Shown here: positions 44,592 to 55,360 of the stretch, in pieces
How the letters are laid out: every line of letters begins with the position of its first letter
Numbering within the stretch: the first letter of the stretch is position 1
Assembly: GCF_002097715.1 (NCBI RefSeq)
Contig: NZ_CP020739.1
Coordinates: 434,001 to 498,000, forward strand
Source of the DNA: Burkholderia ubonensis subsp. mesacidophila
GTDB lineage: Bacteria; Pseudomonadota; Gammaproteobacteria; Burkholderiales; Burkholderiaceae
Direction of reading: 5' to 3'
DNA: 64,000 nt
Notes under the pieces: model-generated
Told to the model about the DNA's origin: nothing
Database searches by the model: none
The model's input: the letters and a program-made list of their open reading frames with translations, nothing else
Program-made: the position numbers and the translations under genes

Positions 44592-45134
44592 TCCCCCTCT
44601 CGGTCAGTTAATCAATAATTTCTCGGCATGAGTTGATTTTGACGATCATTTTGCCGGGCATAGTCGACGCAAATCATCGACGCGCCGCGAACAGATGATC
44701 GCGACGGCAAGCGAAAGGAACGCGGAATGAATGTCGTGGCGGTCGACGCCCGTGACGGTAATCGCCGGCGGCGTGCGTGGACCATGAGGCGACGCTTGCC
44801 GCCAGGTTGAATGTCCAGTCGTGTCGGCGGCCCGGAATGGCGCCAACCCAATACCGGCATCGTGATAAAAAAATTGACGAACGGGGATTGTTAAATAATC
44901 GCCAACACTCCCACTCATAAATTCTCGCGACGCCAAAAATCAGCCAGCCAACCTTCTTTTCGCATTTCCACTGAGGCTAAACAAGGCGGCGCGACTTGTA
45001 AAGATAAATTAGCTTTCCAATTCAGGCGAAATTGATTTTGTAAATTTAAAACGCGATTTTTACGTTTAAAGCAATTGCACGACGTCAGTTTTTTCACGTT
45101 CCATCAGCGGCAAAAGGTGTACCGGAGCGTGCCC
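44592..45134. other. Upstream region of the FAAL-ACP-oxoamine synthase operon
   Basis: About 540 bp, AT-rich from about 44860 to 45080. It must carry the operon's promoter on the minus strand; no unambiguous hexamers or operator are seen. Short frames (for example 44646-44936 minus) have no family match. Confidence 0.45.
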
Positions 45135-45308
45135 ATGGATGCCTCGCCGGCATCACTCGACGTCATTGCCGAAGACAGCGAACTTCGCGAGTACGTGACG
45201 ACGCACTACCTGCTGCTGTATGCGCAGATCAGGGGCGTGGTGTATCTGCTCTCCATTCGCCACCATCGGCAACTGTCGTTTGATTTGGCAGGTCACTGGC
45301 CGGCGTGA
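45135..45308 (+). pseudogene. C-terminal remnant of a RelE/ParE-type toxin
   Basis: The 57-codon frame reads DSELREYVTTHYLLLYAQIRG, VVYLLSIRHHRQLSFDL and ends GHW-PA. This matches the C-terminal strands of RelE/ParE toxins (LRE, HYLLLY, VVYLLSIRHHRQ). The N-terminal 40 residues of the family are missing and no antitoxin gene precedes it, so it is a fragment and probably inactive. Confidence 0.6.
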
Positions 45309-45404
45309 GCGGATACCAGGCAAGAGCATCAGGCGCCGCCGGCACCTGGGATCCCGCCCACGCTCGAACCCCGCGCAGGCATCACCCAGTGCCGACGTGC
45401 CTCC

Positions 45405-46796
45405 TCAAATATGCACCGCGTGCCCCAACGCCCGCAACGCAGCCTCCTGCATGGCCTCACCAAGCGTCGGATGCGCGTGAATCGTACCGCCGATATCCTC
45501 GAGCCTTGCGCCCATCTCGATCGACTGCGAAAACGCCGCAGCGAGCTCCGACACCCCTCGCCCGACCGCCTGCCACCCAACGATCAGATGCGTATCGCGC
45601 CGCGCGACAACCCGCACGAACCCATCGGTGGCCTGAAGCGTCATCGCCCGCCCATTCGCGGCAAACGGAAACGACGCGCTCAAGCAATCGACGCCGGCCG
45701 CCCGCGCATCGTCCGGCGACCAGCCCGACGTCACGATCTCCGGATCGGTAAAGCACACGGCAGGAATCGACGCGGGCACGAACTTGCGACGCTTGCCGGC
45801 AATCAGCTCCGCCACCATCTCGCCTTGCGCCATCGCGCGATGCGCGAGCATCGGCTCGCCGGCGACGTCGCCGATCGCCCACACGTTGCGCATCGTCGTC
45901 CTGCATTCGTCGTCGATGCGCAGCGCGCGGCCGTTGCGTTCGAGCGGCAGCGTCTCGAGGCCGAAGCCGTCGACGCGCGGCCGGCGGCCGACCGCGACCA
46001 GCACGCGATCGGCCGGCAGCGTCCGCTCGGCGCCGTCGGGCGCCTGCACGCGCACCGCGCCGTCGTCCGCGAGCCCCAGCACCTTGTGGCCGAGCCACAG
46101 CTTTACGCCGAGCCGCGCGAGCGAATCGGCGACCGGCTTCACGAGCTCCGCGTCATACGCGGGCAGCACGCGCTCCGCCGCCTCGACGACGCTGACGTCG
46201 ACCCCGAGCTTGCGATAGACCATCCCGAGTTCGAGCCCGATGTAACCCGCGCCGACGACGACCAGCCGCTTCGGCAACGTCTTGGGCGACAGCGCCTCGG
46301 TCGACGAAACGACATGCCCGCCGAACGGCATCGACGGCAACGCGACCGGCTCGGAACCCGTCGCGAGCAGCAGGTGCTCGCAGCCGATCCGGATCGTCTC
46401 GCCGCCGGCGGCAACCTCGACGGTCTTGCCGTCGATCACGCGCGCGTCGCCGTGCAGCACGCGCACGCCGTTCTTCTTCAGCAGCGCGCCGACGCCGCGC
46501 GTCAGCTTGTCGACGACACCATCCTTCCACGCGACGCTGCGCGCGATGTCGATCTCCGGCGAGTGCACGCGGATGCCGAGTTCGCCTTCGCCAGCATGAT
46601 CACGCGCCTGCTCGAATGCATCGGCGACGTGGATCAGCGCCTTCGACGGAATGCAGCCGATGTTCAGGCAGGTGCCGCCGAGCCGGTCGCGCTCGACGAG
46701 CAGCGTCGGTATGCCGAGCTGTCCGGCACGAATGGCGGCGACGTAGCCGCCCGGGCCGCCGCCGATCACGAGCAGCGTGGTGTGTTCGTTCTTCAT
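45405..46796 (-). CDS. lpdV: Dihydrolipoamide dehydrogenase, E3 of the branched-chain complex
   Basis: The 463-residue FAD enzyme reoxidises the lipoamide of the E2 partner with NAD+. It has [10 protein letters not shown] (FAD), the redox disulphide in [25 protein letters not shown] (NAD) and HAHPTL near the C terminus (catalytic His). The start is ATG 46796 with GGAG eight bases before; GTG 46805 overlaps the E2 stop and is an alternative. It is the last gene of the bkd operon. Confidence 0.92.
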   Translation of the reverse strand: MKNEHTTLLVIGGGPGGYVAAIRAGQLGIPTLLVERDRLGGTCLNIGCIPSKALIHVADAFEQARDHAGEGELGIRVHSPEIDIARSVAWKDGVVDKLTRGVGALLKKNGVRVLHGDARVIDGKTVEVAAGGETIRIGCEHLLLATGSEPVALPSMPFGGHVVSSTEALSPKTLPKRLVVVGAGYIGLELGMVYRKLGVDVSVVEAAERVLPAYDAELVKPVADSLARLGVKLWLGHKVLGLADDGAVRVQAPDGAERTLPADRVLVAVGRRPRVDGFGLETLPLERNGRALRIDDECRTTMRNVWAIGDVAGEPMLAHRAMAQGEMVAELIAGKRRKFVPASIPAVCFTDPEIVTSGWSPDDARAAGVDCLSASFPFAANGRAMTLQATDGFVRVVARRDTHLIVGWQAVGRGVSELAAAFSQSIEMGARLEDIGGTIHAHPTLGEAMQEAALRALGHAVHI

Positions 46797-46801
46797 TGGG
46801 A

Positions 46802-48106
46802 TCACTCCACGAACAGCAGCGCCGGGCGTTCGAGCAACGCGCGCACCGCCTGGATGAATTCAGCCGCGTCCATGCCGTCGACGACGCGATGATCGAACGA
46901 CGACGACAGGTTCATCAGCTTGCGCGCGACGACCGCGCCATCACGGAACATCGGGCGTTCGACGATGCGGTTCACACCGACGATGCCGACCTCCGGATGA
47001 TTGATGACCGGCGTCGACACGATGCCGCCGAGCGGGCCGAGGCTCGAAATCGTGATCGTCGAACCGGTGAGTTCGTCGCGCTGCGCGCGGTTGGTGCGCA
47101 CCGCCTCGGCAAGCCGCGCGATCTCGGCGGAAATCGACCACACGTCGCGCGCTTCCGCATGACGCAGCACGGGCACCGTGAGACCGGCGTCGGTCTGCGT
47201 CGCGACGCCCATGTGCACCGCGCCGGAACGTGTCACGACGCCGGCTTCATCGTCGAAGCGCGCGTTGATCTGCGGAAAATCGCGCAGCGCGATCACCATC
47301 GCGCGGATCAGCAGCGGCAACAGCGTAAGCCGGCCGCGCGCGTCGCCGTAACGGCGGTTCAGTTCCGCGCGCAGCGCCTCGAGTTCGGTCACGTCGATTT
47401 CCTCGACGTAGCTGAAGTGCGGAATGCGCCGCTTCGCTTCCTGCATCTTGCGCGCGATCGCGCGACGCAGGCCGATCACCGGCACTTCGGTCTCGTCGGT
47501 CCGTTCGTCATAGCCGCGCGCAGTCTGGCCGCCTGCCCGGCTGCCGGTGCGTGCGTACGCATCGAGGTCCGCGTGCAGGATCCGCCCGGCATCGCCCGTG
47601 CCGCGCACGTAGCGCAGCTCGATGCCCATGTCCCACGCGCGCTGGCGTACCGCCGGCGATGCGAGCGGCCGCTCGCCCGGCGTGAGCGCGGCGCGCGGCG
47701 GCACAGCGTGCTCCGCGCGGCGCGGCTCGGCAGGCGCGCGGCTCGCCGGGTGACCCGCCTCCACGGACGGAGCCACCGGTGCTGCAGCAACCGGCGCCGC
47801 GACAGCGGCTTCAGCGGCCACCGCAGCCTCGCGCACGTCGGCGCCCGGCTTCAGGTTGCCGTCGCCCTCGACCTCGAGGCGAATCAGCTCGCTGCCGACC
47901 GCCATCATCTCGCCGATCTTGCCGCCGAGCGCAAGCACCTTGCCCGTCACGGGCGACGGAATCTCGACCGCCGCCTTGTCGGTCATCACGTCGGCGAGCG
48001 GCTGGTCCTCCTTGATCGTCTGTCCGACTTCCACATGCCAGGCCACCAGCTCGACCTCGGCGATCCCTTCGCCGATATCCGGCATCTTGATGACGTGAAT
48101 ACCCAT
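46802..48106 (-). CDS. bkdB: Branched-chain 2-oxoacid dehydrogenase E2 (dihydrolipoyl acyltransferase)
   Basis: The 434-residue E2 core has a lipoyl domain (1-80) with attachment Lys44 in [11 protein letters not shown], an Ala/Pro-rich linker, a peripheral-subunit-binding domain ([18 protein letters not shown], about 155-190), a second linker, and a catalytic domain ending with [15 protein letters not shown] (active-site His about 405 and Asp about 409). It transfers the branched acyl group to CoA. It lies between E1beta (one-base gap) and E3 genes. Confidence 0.93.
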   Translation of the reverse strand: MGIHVIKMPDIGEGIAEVELVAWHVEVGQTIKEDQPLADVMTDKAAVEIPSPVTGKVLALGGKIGEMMAVGSELIRLEVEGDGNLKPGADVREAAVAAEAAVAAPVAAAPVAPSVEAGHPASRAPAEPRRAEHAVPPRAALTPGERPLASPAVRQRAWDMGIELRYVRGTGDAGRILHADLDAYARTGSRAGGQTARGYDERTDETEVPVIGLRRAIARKMQEAKRRIPHFSYVEEIDVTELEALRAELNRRYGDARGRLTLLPLLIRAMVIALRDFPQINARFDDEAGVVTRSGAVHMGVATQTDAGLTVPVLRHAEARDVWSISAEIARLAEAVRTNRAQRDELTGSTITISSLGPLGGIVSTPVINHPEVGIVGVNRIVERPMFRDGAVVARKLMNLSSSFDHRVVDGMDAAEFIQAVRALLERPALLFVE

Positions 48107-48107
48107 G

Positions 48108-49151
48108 TCAAGCCTCCATCACGCGTCGCAACGCTTCGCCGACCCGGCTCGGGCCGGGAAAATACGCCCATTCCTGCGCATGCGGATACGGCGTATCCCA
48201 GCCGGTCGTGCGCTCCACGGGTGCCTCGAGGTGGTAGAAGCAATGTTCCTGGACGAGCGACACCAGCTCCGCGCCATACCCGCAGGTGCGCGTGGCCTCG
48301 TGCACCACGACGCAGCGCCCGGTCTTGCGCACCGATGCGACGACCGTATCCAGATCGAGCGGCCACAGCGTGCGCAGGTCGATCACTTCGGCATCGATGC
48401 CCGTCTCCTCGGCCGCGGCAAGCGACACGTGGACGGTCGTGCCGTACGTCAGCACCGTCACGTCGCTGCCGGCGCGCACGACGGCGGCCGAGTCGAGCGG
48501 CACCGTGTAGTAGCCCTCCGGCACCGCGCTCGCGGGATGCTTCAGCCACGACGTGACGGGCCGTTCGTGATGGCCGTCGAACGGCCCGTTGTAAAGCCGC
48601 TTCGGCTCGAGAAAGATCACCGGGTCGTCGTTCTCGATCGCCGCGATCAGCAGCCCCTTCGCGTCGTACGGGTTCGACGGCATCACCGTGCGCAGCCCGC
48701 ACACCTGCGTGAACATCGCCTCCGGGCTCTGGCTGTGGGTCTGGCCGCCGTAGATGCCGCCGCCGCACGGCATCCGGATCGTCATCGGCGCGGTGAACTG
48801 GCCCGCGGAGCGGTAGCGCAGCCGGGCGCCTTCCGACACGATCTGGTCGGAGGCCGGGTAGAAGTAGTCCGCGAACTGGATCTCGCACACGGGCCGCAAC
48901 CCGTACGCGCCCATCCCGACCGCCGCGCCGACGATCCCGCCTTCCGAGATCGGCGCGTCGAACACGCGCGACTTGCCGTACTTGGTCTGCAGCCCTTCGG
49001 TGCAGCGGAACACGCCGCCGAAATAGCCGACGTCCTGGCCGAACACGACCACGTCGCCGTCGCGCTCGAGCATCACGTCCATCGCGGAGCGCAGCGCCTG
49101 GATCATCGTCATCGGCTGCGCCGCCGTCGTCGTTGCTTCTCGTTGCGCCAT
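48108..49151 (-). CDS. bkdA2: Branched-chain 2-oxoacid dehydrogenase E1 beta subunit
   Basis: The 347-residue thiamine-diphosphate enzyme subunit has MIQALRSAMDVMLERD, VFGQDVGYFGGVFR, and FDAPISEGGIVGAAVGMA-like segments, with the conserved Glu of ISE that activates TPP, and RMPCGGGIYGGQTHSQSPE. It starts at ATG 49151, two bases after the E1alpha stop. It pairs with BkdA1 to decarboxylate 2-oxoisovalerate, 2-oxoisocaproate and 2-oxo-3-methylvalerate from Val, Leu and Ile. Confidence 0.93.
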   Translation of the reverse strand: MAQREATTTAAQPMTMIQALRSAMDVMLERDGDVVVFGQDVGYFGGVFRCTEGLQTKYGKSRVFDAPISEGGIVGAAVGMGAYGLRPVCEIQFADYFYPASDQIVSEGARLRYRSAGQFTAPMTIRMPCGGGIYGGQTHSQSPEAMFTQVCGLRTVMPSNPYDAKGLLIAAIENDDPVIFLEPKRLYNGPFDGHHERPVTSWLKHPASAVPEGYYTVPLDSAAVVRAGSDVTVLTYGTTVHVSLAAAEETGIDAEVIDLRTLWPLDLDTVVASVRKTGRCVVVHEATRTCGYGAELVSLVQEHCFYHLEAPVERTTGWDTPYPHAQEWAYFPGPSRVGEALRRVMEA

Positions 49152-49153
49152 GA

Positions 49154-50713
<1,560 letters not shown>

Positions 50714-50747
50714 GAAGAAGAAGAAGGACCGCGCGCGCTGCGCGCGG
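50714..50747 (-). terminator. Intrinsic terminator of the porin gene
   Basis: On the minus strand CCGCGCGC and GCGCGCGG pair around a 3-base loop, followed by TCCTTCTTCTTCTT. It lies 16 bp after the porin stop. Confidence 0.75.
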
Positions 50748-50763
50748 CCGCCCGAGCCTGCGC

Positions 50764-51912
50764 TCAGAACATCTGACGCAGGCCGATCGCCGCGCCGACG
50801 TTGTTGGTCCGGCCGATCTGGTCGACCCTGCCCGTGGCGGGGTTGGTCGCGCCCGGATAGTCGGCGGCGAATGCGCCGTTGCCGCGCGCGAAATCCACCG
50901 TGCCGTACACCTCGGTGTGCTTCGACAGCGCATACTCGGCCAGCACGGTCGCGGAGGTGTTGATGCCGGAGCCGAGCGTGCCGTCGAGCCGCTCCGCGTT
51001 GCGCGCATGGCCGTAATAGCCGGCCACCGTGATCAGCAGCGGTGCGGTGGCCTGCCAGTTGGCGCCGACGTAGAACGTATCGTCGATGCGGTTCGGGCTG
51101 CCCGCGCGCAACGTCGGCGCGCCGGCTTGCTGCATGTTGAAGTCCGTCGTGCCGGTCTTGTCCTGGCCGTGCAGCCAGCCGGCCAGCAGCCGCACGGCCG
51201 GGGTGACCTGATACGCGCCGCTCACGTGCAGGAAATTCACCTTCGCGCCGTTGACCGAGCTGCCGTTCAACGACGATACCGAGGTCTGGTGGTAGCCCGC
51301 GTTGATCGACGCCGGCCCGTGCGCATACGTCAGTTCCACGCCGTACGTGCTGTCGAGGCCCATTGCGCCGGCGTGATTGCCGAAGCCGTAGATCGCGTCG
51401 ATGCTGAGGCCGTTGTACGAGAACTGGTACTTGACGGAGTTCGGCACCGTCAGGAAGCTGCCGATGCCGTTGTACATCCAGCTGTCCTGCCAGTAGTTGC
51501 CAACGGTCAGCGGGTCGAAGGTGTCGCCCATCGTGTCGTACAGCGGCGCGTACTGGTTGCCGAAGGTCAGCGTGCCGTAGCGGTTGCTCGACAGGCCGAC
51601 ATACGCCTGCCGGCTGAACAGCGTGTTGGGCACGTGCAGTTTCCCGTCGCCGAGTTCGAAGCCGTTCTCGAGGCGGAAGATCGCCGACAGGCCGCCGCCC
51701 AGGTCTTCGCTGCCGCGCAGGCCCCACCGGCTGTGCGTTTCCGGGCCGACGGTCATCCCGATCAGGTCCTTGCCGTCCGGGCCGGCATTCGTTTGATAGC
51801 GAATGGCCGTGTCGACGAGGCCATACAACGTGACGGAACTTTGCGCAAACGCGGACGACGCTGCAACGGCGAGCACCGCGCCAATACCACTGGAAATGAC
51901 GACGCCTCTCAT
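50764..51912 (-). CDS. Outer-membrane porin, Burkholderia OmpC-like (porin_4)
   Basis: The 382-residue trimeric general porin starts with a signal peptide (MRGVVISSGIGAVLAVAASSAFA, cleaved before QSS), then SVTLYGLVDTAIRY, the standard first strand in Burkholderia porins. SRWGLRGSEDLGGGLSAIF follows, with alternating amphipathic strands ending in the terminal Phe of GLRQMF, needed for BAM-mediated insertion. A strong terminator follows. It is a monocistronic gene. Substrate preference cannot be told; many such paralogues exist in the genus. Confidence 0.92.
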   Translation of the reverse strand: MRGVVISSGIGAVLAVAASSAFAQSSVTLYGLVDTAIRYQTNAGPDGKDLIGMTVGPETHSRWGLRGSEDLGGGLSAIFRLENGFELGDGKLHVPNTLFSRQAYVGLSSNRYGTLTFGNQYAPLYDTMGDTFDPLTVGNYWQDSWMYNGIGSFLTVPNSVKYQFSYNGLSIDAIYGFGNHAGAMGLDSTYGVELTYAHGPASINAGYHQTSVSSLNGSSVNGAKVNFLHVSGAYQVTPAVRLLAGWLHGQDKTGTTDFNMQQAGAPTLRAGSPNRIDDTFYVGANWQATAPLLITVAGYYGHARNAERLDGTLGSGINTSATVLAEYALSKHTEVYGTVDFARGNGAFAADYPGATNPATGRVDQIGRTNNVGAAIGLRQMF

Positions 51913-52196
51913 GACTAGGCCTCCCTGATCGGTTGATTTTGTAAGCAGTCCGATCGCTTGTCGGCTGGGGATCGGAACTGTGATCGGGAGAATAATCGGT
52001 CATTTTCACCGCACATATTGCCGGCAATGGAGTGGTCCTTTCCATTCTGGACAACAGTGCAACAGTCGCGGCGGCGGGCGGGCGCTTGTCAACGTGCAAT
52101 GACCTGCCTATCTTCATACCTTGGTCACCCCTTTCAAGCAATCTGGCTGGACGCCCCGTCACGCGACGGGTCGCTACCTTCAGGAGAGGCTCCGTC

Positions 52197-54134
52197 ATGA
52201 TCGAAACAAAACGAATTCATGCAGTGCTCCTCGCCGCCGCGATCGCGACGATGGCGCCGGCCTGTCAGGCGGCGCCAAACACCACCGACTGGCTGGCGAA
52301 CACCTATGGCACCCTCGCCGCCCACGTGGGCAACGCCGCGCGTTCCATGTGGGTCGCGCCCGAAGGCGTGATCTATACGGCTTCCAATTGGGACGAGGAT
52401 GAAGGCGGCGTCGCCGTCTACCAGAACGGCACGAGCCTCGGCTCGATCGGCGCGCACGGCGAGTTTCAGGGCGGCGCGATCACGGGCAACGCGACGTCGA
52501 TCTTCACGGCGCTGCAGGCCAACAGGTCATACGGCAGCGGCGCGGTGGGTCGATACAACCGCACCACCAAGGCCCGCGACCGGTTCATTCAGGTCAGCGC
52601 GGCGACCAACCAGACGCGGGTCGACGTCGTCACCGGGCTCGCCACGGCGGGCTCGCTTCTCTACGCGAGCGACTTCTACGGCAATCGCGTGCGGGTCTTC
52701 ACCACCGACGGCGTCTGGCAGCGGGACATCAACGTGTCGGGCCCGGGCGCGCTCGCCGTTGATGGCGCAGGCAACGTCTGGGTCGCGCAGAAGAGCGCGG
52801 GCACGATCGTCGAGTTCGGGCCGACCGGCGCGCTGCTGAACACCATTCGGATGGCCGGCGAGTCGCGGCCGTCGGCGCTCTATTTCGATGCGTCGTCGAA
52901 GCAGCTGATGGTCGGCGACGAGGGCCCCGACATGAACATCAAGCGCTACAACGTCGCAGGCACGCCGACGCTGGCCGGCACCTTCGGCATCCAGGGCGGT
53001 TATCTCGACACGACGACGGGCATCAAAGGCCAGGTCGGCGCGCAGCGCTTCACCCGCGTCGCCGGCATCGGCAAGGACACCGCCGGCAACCTCTACGTGC
53101 TCAACAACCCGTGGGGCGGCAGCTGGGACCTCGGCCGCAACGGCGCCACCGACATTCATGCGTACGGCAGTGCCGGCAACCTGCGCTGGACGCTTCAGGC
53201 GCTCAACTTCGAGGGCATCGCTGCGCCGGACCCGGTCACGGACGGCGCGCTGTTCTATGGCGGCACCCACATCTACAGCGGCACGGCGGGCGGCACCTTC
53301 GTCGCGAACACCGTCGATCCGTTCACGTACCCGTCGGACCCGCGCATCAACATGAACGACGTGCAGCGCGACGAGCATTTCGGGCTGCTCGCGGCCGTCG
53401 GCGCGCACCGGATTCTCGTGGCGGCCGGCCAGAACCCGCCGGTCTTCTACTTTTTCCATTTCAACGCGGCGAACGGCTACATCGCGATTCCGGATGCGTC
53501 GATTCCGGGGCCCGCGTTCAATACGACCCTGCGCGTCTCGAGCGGATTCAGCATCGACAGCAAAGGGGACGTCTGGGCCGGCCTGGACAAGACCGGTGCC
53601 ATCTACCACTACCCGCTGACCGGCTTCGACGCCGGCGGCAAGCCGTCATGGGGGCCCGGTGTACCGACCCGCGTTCCCGCGAGCATCCAGCCGCTGACGC
53701 GCATCGTCTATCTCGCGGACAGCGACACGATGATTCTCGGCCAAGGCATCGTCGGGGGGACGGACTGGACGGCGATCGGCACGCGGATCGAGGTGTATCA
53801 CGGCTGGAGCGCGGGCAACACCACCCACCCCAATCCGGTGATCACCCTCCCCGATGCCGGCGCGAAATCGATGGACGCGGCCGGCAATCATCTGTTCGTC
53901 GGCTACTGGTTCGGCGGCAGCGGGCCCGCCAGGCCGAACGTCGACGCGTTCAACCTCACCACCGGCAATCTCGACGCCACGCTGGTCAATACGAGCAGCG
54001 CCACCGTGGACGCCAGCAGCGCCATCGATGCGATGTACGCCATCAGGGCATACCGTCGATCGACCGGCGAGTACGTTGTGACGAAGAACAACGTCAAGGG
54101 CAACAGCATCACCGTTTATCGGTGGACGCCATGA
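52197..54134 (+). CDS. Secreted beta-propeller (NHL-repeat-like) protein
   Basis: The 645-residue protein has a signal peptide (HAVLLAAAIATMAPACQA). Repeated segments of the type GALAVDGAGNVWVAQKSAGTIVEF, GIGKDTAGNLYVLNN and FSIDSKGDVWAGLDKTGAIY fit NHL/SMP30-like propeller blades; at least six are visible. No catalytic motif is evident. The start is ATG 52197 with AGGAGAGG eight bases before; a longer frame reaches 52032. A 57-codon frame overlaps its end (ATG 54131) but has no support. It could bind or degrade an extracellular polymer; related secreted propellers occur in Burkholderia without known function. Confidence 0.8.
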   Translation: MIETKRIHAVLLAAAIATMAPACQAAPNTTDWLANTYGTLAAHVGNAARSMWVAPEGVIYTASNWDEDEGGVAVYQNGTSLGSIGAHGEFQGGAITGNATSIFTALQANRSYGSGAVGRYNRTTKARDRFIQVSAATNQTRVDVVTGLATAGSLLYASDFYGNRVRVFTTDGVWQRDINVSGPGALAVDGAGNVWVAQKSAGTIVEFGPTGALLNTIRMAGESRPSALYFDASSKQLMVGDEGPDMNIKRYNVAGTPTLAGTFGIQGGYLDTTTGIKGQVGAQRFTRVAGIGKDTAGNLYVLNNPWGGSWDLGRNGATDIHAYGSAGNLRWTLQALNFEGIAAPDPVTDGALFYGGTHIYSGTAGGTFVANTVDPFTYPSDPRINMNDVQRDEHFGLLAAVGAHRILVAAGQNPPVFYFFHFNAANGYIAIPDASIPGPAFNTTLRVSSGFSIDSKGDVWAGLDKTGAIYHYPLTGFDAGGKPSWGPGVPTRVPASIQPLTRIVYLADSDTMILGQGIVGGTDWTAIGTRIEVYHGWSAGNTTHPNPVITLPDAGAKSMDAAGNHLFVGYWFGGSGPARPNVDAFNLTTGNLDATLVNTSSATVDASSAIDAMYAIRAYRRSTGEYVVTKNNVKGNSITVYRWTP

Positions 54135-54385
54135 TCGTTCGTTTTGTCGATGAGGGAGCAATAATGATGCTGGAACAGCGAGCCGGTGCCCGCATAAGCG
54201 ACGGTGGAGGATTCAACGCGACGGGCCTCGTTTCGGCGGGGAAATCCATCGGCGAAATGAATCGTCACCGAAACCCTTGGTACCATCGAGCTTCACAATA
54301 AAGCACGCGAAGGCATTCAGGGTCGCGGTGGCGATTCAATGGTCACAGTGGCTTTCTCTGGGACAGAGTCGCCACAGATATATTC

Positions 54386-55072
54386 TTATGCGCGTCGATA
54401 AATGACGCCTTCCGAATTCACAACCCACGGAAGTCCATTGGGACTCACCGAAATATTCACGGCTCCCCCGCTCACGCTGTCCCAGCCCGTCCCGTTCCAT
54501 CGATAAATGCCAAAGCCGCCTCCGACCTTGTTGGTGCCGGTCACCCAGACCGAGCCGTCGGCCGCCACGCCGATATCCGTAGCTGCGCCCGGCACTTGCC
54601 GCCAACCCGATACGCCGCGGACATAGATGTTGCCGGACGAGTTCACCACCCAGGGCGAACCGTCAAAACCCACCGCGATCCGCACGGCGCCGCCATCCAC
54701 GCCGTCCCAGTTCGAACCGTTCCAGCGGTAGATGCCATAACCGCCTCCGACACTATTGGAGCCGATCACCCAGGCCGTGCCATCCCCGCCTACCCCGATA
54801 TCGTGTGCGTTGCCTGGCAGTTGCCGCCAGTCCGCCGCGACGCGCTGGTAGATATTGCCCGAATCGTTCACCACCCACGGCGAGCCGTCGGGACCGACCG
54901 CGATGCGGACCGCGCCACCACTCACGCCGTCCCAGTTCATGCCGTTCCAGCGGTAGATGCCGAAACCACCGCCGACCTTGTTGGTGCCGATCACCCAGGT
55001 CGCACCGTCACTGCCGACGCCGATATCGTTTGCTGAACCAGGAAGCTCGACCCACGAAGTACCAGTAGACAT
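54386..55072 (-). CDS. Tectonin-type beta-propeller lectin-like protein
   Basis: The 228-residue protein consists almost wholly of three near-identical repeats of about 75 residues. Each holds two tectonin-like blades: DIGVGxDGxxWVxGxNxVGGGxGIYRWNG and AVRIAVGPDGSPWVVNDSGNIY. Such propellers (tectonin, tachylectin-1) bind sugars or lipopolysaccharide. There is no signal peptide, so it is cytoplasmic or released another way. The start is ATG 55072 after AAGGAG; the frame continues upstream to 55150 without a ribosome binding site. It is divergent from the LasA-type peptidase gene. High repeat identity suggests recent internal duplication. Confidence 0.82.
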   Translation of the reverse strand: MSTGTSWVELPGSANDIGVGSDGATWVIGTNKVGGGFGIYRWNGMNWDGVSGGAVRIAVGPDGSPWVVNDSGNIYQRVAADWRQLPGNAHDIGVGGDGTAWVIGSNSVGGGYGIYRWNGSNWDGVDGGAVRIAVGFDGSPWVVNSSGNIYVRGVSGWRQVPGAATDIGVAADGSVWVTGTNKVGGGFGIYRWNGTGWDSVSGGAVNISVSPNGLPWVVNSEGVIYRRA

Positions 55073-55360
55073 TTTCAGCTCCTTATTACTTGGCAACAAA
55101 GATTTTGACCTTGCACTATTTTGCGAATAAATATCTTCAAAACACACCATAACGGTGCATCAAAAAATATAGAACATGACTCATGCCTTTCAAACCAATA
55201 ATTCAAGCCAATCAATATCGCACCATTCGTCTCGATAATTTATAAAATCGAGCGTCATCAAACGATTTTGAATCAGATGTTTACATCTTTACGTTTTGAT
55301 TACTATCATTCCCCCGGAGAAGAATATTCGTAACGCTCAACTCGCACCGGAGGAGGCACA
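55073..55360. promoter_or_regulatory. Divergent AT-rich promoter region
   Basis: About 290 bp between the tectonin-like gene (leftward) and the M23 peptidase (rightward), with much lower GC than both. The end carries the ribosome binding site GGAGGAGG for the peptidase. No operator is assigned. Confidence 0.5.

Noticed and set aside
54131..54301. A 56-codon frame overlapping the end of the propeller gene by ATGA
   Set aside because: The overlap looks coupled, but there is no family resemblance and the composition is unremarkable; not enough to call a gene.
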